A stretch of 64,000 bases of DNA from assembly GCA_029288365.1 (NCBI GenBank), contig JARIHI010000008.1, forward strand, positions 124,001 through 188,000, given 5' to 3'. The position numbers and the translations under genes were made by a program. Below, one piece after another: positions 26,958 to 33,033 of the stretch (position 1 is its first letter; each line of letters opens with the position of its first letter). Below the pieces are notes generated by a model, which worked only from the letters and a program-made list of their open reading frames with translations, did no database searches and had not been told where the DNA came from. This DNA comes from Candidatus Saccharimonadota bacterium. GTDB taxonomy: Bacteria; Patescibacteriota; Saccharimonadia; Saccharimonadales; UBA4665.

Positions 26958-27518
26958 ATGGTTACTGTAGGGGTAGATGAGGTAGGAAGAGGTTGCTGGG
27001 CTGGCCCCGTGGTAGCAGGCGCAGTCATTTTAAATGAGCCTATACCAGGGCTTAAGGATTCGAAAAAACTAAGTAAAAAACAGCGAGACTCCTTAGTAAT
27101 TGAAATTGAATCTCGAGCTGAAGCATTTGGTCTAGGATGGGTGCATGCTGAAGAGGTAGATGCTGTAGGCCTTACTCAAGCGGTGCGGTTGGCTATGCAA
27201 CGCGCGGTAAAGGCGATCTTGGTACCTTATGAAGAAATAATTATTGACGGAAATACAAACTACTTAGCTGAAAGTAATAAAGCACGTGCACTTATCAAGG
27301 CTGATGACCTGATTCCCTCAGTCAGTGCAGCAAGTATTATTGCAAAAGTTGCCCGTGATACCTGGATGGCTACCGAAGCTCATAAATTATTTCCCGAATA
27401 CGAGTTTGGTACGCATGTAGGTTACGGCACCAAACGTCACAGTACATTACTAGAGCTCCACGGTGTATCGCCACTCCATCGTCGTAGCTATAAACCGATC
27501 CAAGCTTTGCTACAATAA
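26958..27518 (+). CDS. rnhB: Ribonuclease HII
   Basis: RNase HII removes ribonucleotides from DNA and RNA primers. The 186-residue protein opens with VGVDEVGRGCWAGPV, holding the first catalytic Asp/Glu pair (DExGRG), and contains further acidic residues (KDSKKLSKKQR region, IDGNT, KVARDTWM) and the C-terminal GYGTKRHSTLL. ATG 26958 is set by homology and by TATACT at 26946-26951, 6 nt upstream, so translation is likely leaderless; an in-frame ATG at 26925 lies inside the preceding terminator. Confidence 0.95.
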   Translation: MVTVGVDEVGRGCWAGPVVAGAVILNEPIPGLKDSKKLSKKQRDSLVIEIESRAEAFGLGWVHAEEVDAVGLTQAVRLAMQRAVKAILVPYEEIIIDGNTNYLAESNKARALIKADDLIPSVSAASIIAKVARDTWMATEAHKLFPEYEFGTHVGYGTKRHSTLLELHGVSPLHRRSYKPIQALLQ

Positions 27519-27522
27519 GCAT

Positions 27523-27816
27523 ATGCATGAACTTAAAGCCGGGGTTTACAAACACTATAAGGGCGGATTATATCTAGTCCTAGGTGTAGCACGTCATAGC
27601 GAAACCGAAGAAAAGCTCGTAGTCTATGTGCCGTTAGGGGTGTTAGATAAGCCAAGGATTGTTGCAAGGCCCTACGATATGTTTTTTGAAAGTGTGGTGA
27701 TAAAAGGCCAAGAAAAGCAACGGTTTACTTATGTGGGCGAGAAGCCAGACAGTGAAATTGCCGAGCTATACGATTCATTGTCGGGCTATAAAGGCGAAGA
27801 CCGTGTCGACGACTGA
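27523..27816 (+). CDS. DUF1653-domain protein
   Basis: The 97-residue protein begins LKAGVYKHYKGGLYLVLGVARHSET, the recognisable DUF1653 pattern (a small beta-rich domain with a conserved G-x-Y-x-H-Y/F-K core) and continues with VVYVPL and RPYDMFF. The function of DUF1653 is not established. TACAAT lies 6 nt before ATG 27523, so it is probably leaderless. The end overlaps yraN by 14 bp. Confidence 0.85.
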   Translation: MHELKAGVYKHYKGGLYLVLGVARHSETEEKLVVYVPLGVLDKPRIVARPYDMFFESVVIKGQEKQRFTYVGEKPDSEIAELYDSLSGYKGEDRVDD

Positions 27817-28141
27817 TACTGGGCGAAAGGCCGAGGCAGTAGTCGCGCAGTATTTGCAGCAACAAGGTTATCAAATTCTTGATCAGAATTGGCGCACACG
27901 GTGGTGTGAAATAGATGTTGTCGCTCAGAAAAATCACGCAGTTTATTTTGTAGAAGTAAAATACCGCAGAACTAATGTACAGGGTGATGGACTGGACTAC
28001 ATTACACCCAAGAAACTAAAACAGATGGCTTTCGCAGCAAACTTCTGGGTAGCCCAAAATAGCTGGTCTGGTGAGTGTACACTTGCCGTTGCTTCAGTGG
28101 AAGGTAAAAAGTTTGAAATAAAGGACTTCGAGGAGATTTAA
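27803..28141 (+). CDS. yraN: YraN/UPF0102 family endonuclease-like protein
   Basis: This 112-residue protein belongs to UPF0102 (YraN), a restriction-endonuclease-like fold often found next to rnhB. It shows TGRKAEAVVAQYLQQQGY, CEIDVVAQ and VEVKYRR, which supply the E...D...ExK-type active-site residues. I chose GTG 27803, after an AAGGCGAAG Shine-Dalgarno within the end of the preceding gene; the frame is open further upstream, but homology starts here. Its biological substrate is not known. The anomalous insert begins immediately after its stop codon. Confidence 0.88.
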   Translation: MSTTDTGRKAEAVVAQYLQQQGYQILDQNWRTRWCEIDVVAQKNHAVYFVEVKYRRTNVQGDGLDYITPKKLKQMAFAANFWVAQNSWSGECTLAVASVEGKKFEIKDFEEI

Positions 28142-28142
28142 A

Positions 28143-28171
28143 TTGACATATACCATTGATTATTCTAAAAT
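28143..28171 (+). promoter_or_regulatory. Near-consensus promoter reading into the ribozyme element
   Basis: A perfect -35 TTGACA (28143-28148), a 17-bp spacer and -10 TAAAAT (28166-28171) start 2 bp after the yraN stop. The predicted transcript begins near 28178, has a leader of about 155 nt, and reads through the two small genes toward the hammerhead. Confidence 0.75.
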
Positions 28172-28224
28172 AATATAAGATGTAGAGTAGTTTATATTCC
28201 ATCGTATATTGACAAACGGATTAT

Positions 28225-28281
28225 AACAAGATGAGGGTCAAAAATAACAAACGTGATGGTGTTTTTGACCCTCATCTTGTT
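28225..28281 (+). other. Perfect 20-bp hairpin in the element leader
   Basis: The 20 bases at 28225-28244 (start AACAAGATGAGG) are perfectly complementary to 28262-28281 (end CTCATCTTGTT), with a 17-nt loop. There is no U-tract after the stem, so it is not a standard terminator. It could protect the 5' end, act as a protein-binding site, or be a DNA cruciform recognised by a recombinase. Confidence 0.8.
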
Positions 28282-28312
28282 TCATCAGAGAAATACTGAA
28301 TACCTATTGTCT

Positions 28313-28329
28313 ACCTCTCGAAGGGAGGT
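28313..28329 (+). promoter_or_regulatory. Hairpin sequestering the Shine-Dalgarno of the first small gene
   Basis: ACCTCTC (28313-28319) pairs with GGGAGGT (28323-28329) around a GAA loop, 7 bp including one U-G. GGGAGGT is the Shine-Dalgarno of the ATG at 28336, so translation should depend on opening this hairpin. Confidence 0.6.
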
Positions 28330-28335
28330 GAGTGC

Positions 28336-28533
28336 ATGCGACGATTTAGCCCCGCATGGCTGGCAGGAACAGGCATACTGTACCTGGCAGTGGGTGTCGG
28401 ATTCGCGCTGGGTCGCGCAGTCGAGTCCAAGTACAGCAGTTACAGCGACTTCGTGGACCCCGAAGCCATCGACGAGGCGCTGGGATTCGCGATTGACATC
28501 TGCTTCTGGCCTCTCATCGTGTTGGACGACTAA
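28336..28533 (+). CDS. Small two-helix membrane protein of foreign codon style (65 aa)
   Basis: I do not recognise a family. The product has a basic start, a first hydrophobic helix (about residues 7-26), an acidic middle (YSDFVDPEAIDEA) and a second helix ending FWPLIVLDD. A strong GGGAGGTG Shine-Dalgarno sits 7 nt before the ATG. Codons end mainly in G or C (CTG, GTC, TTC, TAC, GAC), unlike neighbouring host genes, which favour A/T endings. It resembles the next small gene in length and in its W-P-L-x-V-L ending, suggesting a related pair. An actinobacterial or phage source is possible. Confidence 0.65.
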   Translation: MRRFSPAWLAGTGILYLAVGVGFALGRAVESKYSSYSDFVDPEAIDEALGFAIDICFWPLIVLDD

Positions 28534-28619
28534 TCCGGCACGAGAGCAGCAAGATTAAGTAGACGTCTAGCCAGTCCTGTCCTATAAATAGCTGTTCAAC
28601 CGAGAAGGGGATGGCGTAT

Positions 28620-28838
28620 ATGTTGGCAGCGCTTGTTGTGTACACGATTCTCAGCCTGGAGGCGGCCACGCTCGTCATGACGGACCAAGAGGCGGCTTCC
28701 TCTGAAGAGTACACGATTACAGACAGCGTGATGATCTTCGTGATCGTCGCAGTCATCTGGCCTCTCTTGGTGCTGGAGGCTTTTCATAAGCTCTTCTTCG
28801 TCTCCGACGTCAAGCTGATCACGCCAAGAAGCGTCTAG
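28620..28838 (+). CDS. Second small two-helix membrane protein of the element (72 aa)
   Basis: The product begins MLAALVVYTILSLEAATLVM, a membrane helix, then an acidic stretch (DQEAASSEEYTITD) and a second helix with VIWPLLVLEAF, echoing the FWPLIVLDD end of its neighbour. I chose ATG 28620 because GAGAAGGGG gives 9-nt spacing to it; an in-frame ATG at 28611 directly abuts that sequence. Codon use is GC-ending, as in the first gene. A holin-like, toxin or membrane-modulating role is conceivable, but no function can be read from the sequence. Confidence 0.62.
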   Translation: MLAALVVYTILSLEAATLVMTDQEAASSEEYTITDSVMIFVIVAVIWPLLVLEAFHKLFFVSDVKLITPRSV

Positions 28839-28877
28839 GGCGCAACGTATGGCAAGCGGGCTGTCAGATGAATAGAG

Positions 28878-28903
28878 TAGTAGCATTAGCTACTATCCTT
28901 TTT
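28878..28903 (+). terminator. Intrinsic terminator after the small membrane genes
   Basis: TAGTAGC (28878-28884) pairs with GCTACTA (28889-28895) around ATTA, then CC and TTTTT (28899-28903). It lies upstream of the hammerhead, so the ribozyme would be made only on read-through. Confidence 0.7.
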
Positions 28904-28936
28904 GTTCTATTTCTCTGAGAGTTCGTTTGTCATGTC

Positions 28937-28987
28937 TCGCTCCACAAATGTGCGTTTGTGCTGACGAGTCCTAAAGGACGAAAGCGA
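28937..28987 (+). ncRNA. Type III hammerhead ribozyme
   Basis: Every core element is present in order. Stem III strand TCGC (28937-28940) is followed by T28941 and C28942, the U16.1-H17 cleavage site. Stem I CACAAA (28943-28948) pairs with TTTGTG (28955-28960) around loop TGTGCG. The core CTGACGA (28961-28967) is followed by stem II GTCC/GGAC around TAAA (28968-28979), GAAA (28980-28983), and GCGA (28984-28987) closing stem III. Open stem III makes it type III. Loop I begins UGUGC and stem II is GUCC/GGAC, as in the well-studied satellite RNA of tobacco ringspot virus hammerhead. Self-cleavage is predicted after C28942. The 3' end is 8 bp from the convergent pepN stop codon. Confidence 0.88.
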
Positions 28988-28995
28988 TAAAAGGT

Positions 28996-31566
28996 TTATT
29001 GTTTGAAAAACTTTTGAACGGCGGCGAGGTCACGGTTTAACCAGTTGATACGGTTATCAATTTCCTCAAAACCTATTTCGATATTGCGCTTAAGCATAGT
29101 AATAGCTAACTTTGGCGTAAAGAAAGCGATAAACTTATCTTGCCACTGTTTAGTAGCGCAGGTACTTGCAGCATAACGAGGCCAATAATCCCACGATTTA
29201 TCGCTCTTATATGTATCTTCAATCCATTGCCAATTGTCTTCCATCCACTGCCATGCAATTTCGCGGATATGACGATTGCGCAGCATAAGGAACACCCAGC
29301 GGTCAGCATCTTGTGGTTTGATAACCTCGGGCTTGGTAATGAATTTTAGTTGTTTTTGGGCTGCATCAGTAGAGCGGGTAGCAGTGAGTGCGCCAGAAAT
29401 ATCTCGTTGTAGGTCGCTGCTGTTGGCTGTTCGATATAGCTCAAGCAGGTAATCTACTGCCCCGGGTATATTTTCCTTTACGGCTACCGTGAACGGAATA
29501 CCACGTAGCTCGGCGGAAATGATAGCAGAATTATCTTTGTAAGCTTCAAATAATTCCTTAGCTTTTAAGATAATCTCGGTATTTTCGGCGTATGCACCGA
29601 GGCCGAGTATAGTAGCGCGAAGCTTTTGGTCTGCCGGAGAATCAGTGTCCTTTTCATCCCAACCAAGCCGTTTGTATTCCTTTTCAATTAATTTTCGTAC
29701 AAGGCCTTTGATGTTTGCTTCAAGCGATTCATCGACTTCTACAAAGCGACGGGCATCCGCAATCACCAATGACATGACACCCCACACTGACTCCTCGGTT
29801 TCGTTGACATATGATTCAAGTAGCTCAAGGGTCTCGACGAACGGCTGATATCCGGCACGCCCTAACATTGAGCTGTCGTTGAGAAGCATCAAACGGTCAA
29901 TAGTAGAAATTTTTTGCGCTTTCACGAGTGACATAACATGCGTGCGATGAGCTTCTTCGGTGTAGCGCACAATGTAGTGGCCTTGACCTTCTCGGTTTAT
30001 GAGTACAAAATCGTCGGTATCAAGGGTAGTAGTAATGGACTTTGTATCTAATAGGTCTGGCACGTCAGGACGATTTGCAAATAATGGTACTGGCCAAACA
30101 CGATCTTTGTCGGCTTTATCCGGATTATCGGAGAAATGCTCCTGGGAAATAGTGAGTTGTTTGCCTTTTTGCGTAACGGTGAGCACTGGAAAGCCTGATC
30201 GTTCGAGCCAAGGGTTCATAAACTCACTTATATTTTTCTGGCTAGACCGGGATAGTGCTGCCCAGAGGTCTGTGCCGATAGTGTTTTGGTAGGCGTGTTT
30301 TTTAAAGTATTCTTGCAAGCCTTTTTGGAATGCATCTTCACCGATATATTTTTTGAGCATATACAGAAGACGTCCACCCTTGGCGTAGACAATTGATGGG
30401 TCAAAAATTGTGCTAATCTCATCTGGATGATGTACGGCAATTTTGACAGACTGTACACCAGGGACAGCGTCACGGCGAAGAGCGGCGAGCCCGTCAGAGG
30501 AAATATATTCTTCCCAGGTCCCCCATGTAGGGTTGCTGTGGTGCACAGATGCAAAGGCCATCATATTCGCAAAGCTTTCATTGAGCCAGAGGTCATCCCA
30601 CCATTTCATGGTGACCAGGTCGCCGAACCATTGGTGCGATGTCTCGTGGCCAATCACCTCGGCAATTAACTCTTTAGCGCTTTGAGACGCAGCTTTCGGG
30701 TCAAGTAATAGCGCAACTTCGCGAAATGTCATAAGACCCCAATTTTCCATGGCCCCTGCTGAGAAATCAGGTACGGCTATGTAGTCAACTTTTGGTAAAG
30801 GAAACGGAACTTTGAAATATTCAACAAAGTAATCATTGGACTGTATGGCGCTTTCGAGAGCAAAATCAAAGCGGTCTTCTGGTTGGGCAATTGTACCCCA
30901 AATTCCCACTTCTATTCCGGCCTTAGTTTTACCGGTTTTTTTGTGCAGCTCACCTGTCACAAAAGCCAATAGGTAGGTAGACATACGTGGTGTAGTATCG
31001 AATGTGGTAGTAGTTAAGCTAGCTTCAGTTGAAGAGTCTTTGATAGGCATGTTGCTGAGGGCGGTATAGTTGCTGGGATGAGTTAGCGACAAGTCAAACG
31101 TAGCTTTTGCCTCTGGCTCGTCAATACAAGGAAATACTTCACGGGCGTGATGGCTTTCGAGCTGAGTCATAAGTAGACTTTTTCGCTTGTCTTCATGATT
31201 GAAGAAACAGGGGTATAAGCCAGCCATTCCAGTTGTAATCGGTGCCTCAAATTCCAAATATACGGTGTATTGGCCTGGATAAAGCATGTCGTCAGTGTGC
31301 AAGCGCACTTCGTGTAGGGTGTTTTGAGTGTTGATGCGACATATAGCTACGGTCTCATTGCCTTTTTTATCATGTTTGGTAATTGTAGTTTTGGTGATTT
31401 TGAGGCCGTTTTGATGAAACGTCAGTCGTCTACTGGGTCGACCAATTTTTTTGCCGGTAATTTCCACTGATCCAGTGAAATACATTGTTTTATCACTGGG
31501 TATGATGTGTAAATTGTAGTGTTCGGGTTGAAATGTTTCGTAGAGTCGTTTTACAGATTTTGTCAT
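28996..31566 (-). CDS. pepN: M1-family aminopeptidase
   Basis: This 856-residue zinc aminopeptidase removes N-terminal residues from peptides, useful to an organism living on amino acids from its surroundings. It has the exopeptidase motif GAMENWG and the zinc motif HETSHQWFGDLVT followed by LNESFA, giving HExxH-18-E. The N-terminal beta-domain and long C-terminal helical domain are of normal size. I chose start 31566 (MTKSVKRLYE), since a minus-strand TACACT lies 8 nt upstream; an in-frame ATG at 31584 lies beyond that element. It diverges from nusA. Confidence 0.95.
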   Translation of the reverse strand: MTKSVKRLYETFQPEHYNLHIIPSDKTMYFTGSVEITGKKIGRPSRRLTFHQNGLKITKTTITKHDKKGNETVAICRINTQNTLHEVRLHTDDMLYPGQYTVYLEFEAPITTGMAGLYPCFFNHEDKRKSLLMTQLESHHAREVFPCIDEPEAKATFDLSLTHPSNYTALSNMPIKDSSTEASLTTTTFDTTPRMSTYLLAFVTGELHKKTGKTKAGIEVGIWGTIAQPEDRFDFALESAIQSNDYFVEYFKVPFPLPKVDYIAVPDFSAGAMENWGLMTFREVALLLDPKAASQSAKELIAEVIGHETSHQWFGDLVTMKWWDDLWLNESFANMMAFASVHHSNPTWGTWEEYISSDGLAALRRDAVPGVQSVKIAVHHPDEISTIFDPSIVYAKGGRLLYMLKKYIGEDAFQKGLQEYFKKHAYQNTIGTDLWAALSRSSQKNISEFMNPWLERSGFPVLTVTQKGKQLTISQEHFSDNPDKADKDRVWPVPLFANRPDVPDLLDTKSITTTLDTDDFVLINREGQGHYIVRYTEEAHRTHVMSLVKAQKISTIDRLMLLNDSSMLGRAGYQPFVETLELLESYVNETEESVWGVMSLVIADARRFVEVDESLEANIKGLVRKLIEKEYKRLGWDEKDTDSPADQKLRATILGLGAYAENTEIILKAKELFEAYKDNSAIISAELRGIPFTVAVKENIPGAVDYLLELYRTANSSDLQRDISGALTATRSTDAAQKQLKFITKPEVIKPQDADRWVFLMLRNRHIREIAWQWMEDNWQWIEDTYKSDKSWDYWPRYAASTCATKQWQDKFIAFFTPKLAITMLKRNIEIGFEEIDNRINWLNRDLAAVQKFFKQ

Positions 31567-31611
31567 ATGATAATAGTGTAGCAAACTGCTGTATGGTACT
31601 TGTGTGTGGGT

Positions 31612-31640
31612 TTGACAACAATGAGTTGACCACCTATACT
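31612..31640 (+). promoter_or_regulatory. nusA promoter
   Basis: -35 TTGACA (31612-31617), a 17-bp spacer and -10 TATACT (31635-31640) form a near-consensus housekeeping promoter. The predicted start is near 31647, leaving a leader of about 60 nt that contains an intrinsic terminator. Confidence 0.85.
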
Positions 31641-31652
31641 GTAAGGGTGTTG

Positions 31653-31676
31653 GTCGGCCAGTTGGTCGGCTTTTTT
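31653..31676 (+). terminator. Leader terminator (attenuator) upstream of nusA
   Basis: GTCGGCC (31653-31659) pairs with GGTCGGC (31664-31670) around an AGTT loop, followed by TTTTTT (31671-31676). It lies between the promoter and the AAAGGAG Shine-Dalgarno of nusA, so most transcripts may end after about 30 nt. NusA stimulates hairpin pausing and termination, so negative autoregulation is a natural reading. Confidence 0.7.
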
Positions 31677-31705
31677 CATGTAGAGACCACTAAAAAGGAG
31701 AAAAT

Positions 31706-32860
31706 ATGGATTTAGATATGAAACAGTTGGCTACGGCCATCCGTGCAATAGCTGAAGAAAAAAACCTGCCAGAAGACACTGTGCAGCAAGTTGTTGAACA
31801 AGCTTTGGCAGCTGCCTATCGTCGTGACTATGGTGAGCGCGAACAGGAAGTACGTGTGACCATGAATCTGCATACAGGTGACGTTGATGCATATGTTATG
31901 AAAGAGGTAGTTGAGAAAGTAGATGAACCAGCTTACGAAATTAGCCTCAAAGACGCGCAAGTTATGAAGAAGGACGCTAAGGTCGGTGATGAAATTGAGA
32001 TACATCAAAAGGTCGAGAGCTTTGGTCGTGTGGCCGCTCAGACTGCGAAACAAGTGATCCTGCAACGTCTCCGCGAGACCGAACGCGAAGCTGTACTAGA
32101 AGAATATAGTGATAAAATCGGCACGGTTATCAATGCGCTTGTATCGCGTGTTGAAGGTAATATTGTGCGCGTTGACCTCGGCAAAGCCCAAGGCATAATG
32201 CCGCGGAGCGAGCAAATCCAGGGCGAGCGGTACTACCCAGGTCAACGGCTAAAAGTCTACCTAAAAGATGTTGAGCGTGGTTTTCATGGTCCACAACTTG
32301 TTGTCTCGCGAGGCAACGTGCAGTTTATCGAGTGGTTATTTAACGCAGAAGTGCCGGAAATGGAAAGTGGCGCTGTTGAAATCAAGGGCATCGCTCGAGA
32401 GGCGGGCGTACGTAGTAAAATTGCTGTGCATTCTACGGTGCCGGGAGTTGACCCGGTAGGTACATTCGTAGGCGGCCACGGTACCCGCGTAAATGCCGTA
32501 ATGAGCGAAATTGGTGACCAAGAAAAAATAGATATTACAGTGTGGGGCGAAGATCCTACGGAGTACATCACTAATGCTCTCAGCCCTACAAAAGTTTCTC
32601 AGGTTCACATTGATGAAGCGAACCACAAAGCTAGGGTAATCGTACCCGAAGACCAGCTCAGTATTGCTATTGGCAAAGGTGGCCAAAACGTACGCCTTGC
32701 TAGTAAACTGACAGGTTATGAGCTTGATATTGAGGCCGAAAAAGAAGCTGCTCCAGCCGAAGAGGCAAATGCCGAAGCCAAGCCGGTAACTCAAAAACTC
32801 AAACGTAAAAGCGAGTTAGAAAACAGCTTGCTTGAAGCTATTGAAGAGCACGGCGAATAG
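31706..32860 (+). CDS. nusA: Transcription termination/antitermination protein NusA
   Basis: NusA binds RNA polymerase and nascent RNA to control pausing, termination and antitermination. The 384-residue protein has the N-terminal polymerase-binding domain (EDTVQQVVEQALAAAYRRDY), an S1 domain (about residues 135-200), and two KH domains, the second containing VPEDQLSIAIGKGGQNVRLA. It has no acidic repeats of the E. coli type at the C-terminus, only a short charged tail. An AAAGGAG Shine-Dalgarno precedes the start. Confidence 0.96.
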   Translation: MDLDMKQLATAIRAIAEEKNLPEDTVQQVVEQALAAAYRRDYGEREQEVRVTMNLHTGDVDAYVMKEVVEKVDEPAYEISLKDAQVMKKDAKVGDEIEIHQKVESFGRVAAQTAKQVILQRLRETEREAVLEEYSDKIGTVINALVSRVEGNIVRVDLGKAQGIMPRSEQIQGERYYPGQRLKVYLKDVERGFHGPQLVVSRGNVQFIEWLFNAEVPEMESGAVEIKGIAREAGVRSKIAVHSTVPGVDPVGTFVGGHGTRVNAVMSEIGDQEKIDITVWGEDPTEYITNALSPTKVSQVHIDEANHKARVIVPEDQLSIAIGKGGQNVRLASKLTGYELDIEAEKEAAPAEEANAEAKPVTQKLKRKSELENSLLEAIEEHGE

Positions 32861-32884
32861 CTAATAATACCTGATAAAGTTAAT

Positions 32885-32922
32885 TAGCACTCTTGAATGG
32901 TGAGTGCTAATTTGGTATTATT
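32885..32922 (+). promoter_or_regulatory. CIRCE operator and promoter of clpC
   Basis: TTAGCACTC (32885-32893), a 9-nt spacer and GAGTGCTAA (32903-32911) form a perfect CIRCE inverted repeat, the binding site of the heat-shock repressor HrcA. A promoter overlaps it: -35 TTGAAT (32894-32899) inside the CIRCE spacer, 17 bp, and -10 TATTAT (32917-32922). Repressor binding would block polymerase. Confidence 0.93.
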
Positions 32923-33033
32923 ATATATAACGAGTCACATCGTTAGTAAATCTAAAATATGGGAAAGTAGCACAGTTATACAATCCTTTAATCTTCACTG
33001 CTACGATGTACCCTAAGGAGGGTGATAAAACGC

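Larger units (their letters stand above)
28285..28918. repeat. Inner pair of complementary segments of the element
   Basis: TCAGAGAAATA at 28285-28295 is the exact reverse complement of TATTTCTCTGA at 28908-28918. The 11-bp match encloses both small genes and the terminator, and is nested inside the 9-bp outer pair, which argues against chance. Confidence 0.55.
28210..28932. repeat. Outer pair of complementary segments enclosing the element
   Basis: TGACAAACG at 28210-28218 is the exact reverse complement of CGTTTGTCA at 28924-28932, immediately before the hammerhead. With the inner pair at 28285/28908 and the 20-bp hairpin at 28225-28281, the transcript could fold as a three-way junction closing the whole element. 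As DNA, these could instead be short terminal repeats. Confidence 0.5.

Noticed and set aside
28225-28281. Integron attC-type recombination site
   Set aside because: The ends do not fit RYYYAAC/GTTRRRY, no integrase is present, and the stem is perfect without the extrahelical bases typical of attC.
28225-28295. Second hammerhead on the minus strand (CTGATGA seen in reverse at TCATCAG, 28283-28289)
   Set aside because: After the long hairpin the next bases on that strand are ATAA, not GAAA, and no UH cleavage site with stems I and III can be formed.
28253-28558. Overlapping longer open frame across the first small gene
   Set aside because: It has no Shine-Dalgarno and starts inside the 20-bp hairpin loop; the 28336 frame has a strong Shine-Dalgarno and membrane-protein character.
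28596-28886. Minus-strand open frame opposite the second small gene
   Set aside because: Its composition follows from the complementary GC-rich codons, and it has no promoter or Shine-Dalgarno; it also crosses the terminator.
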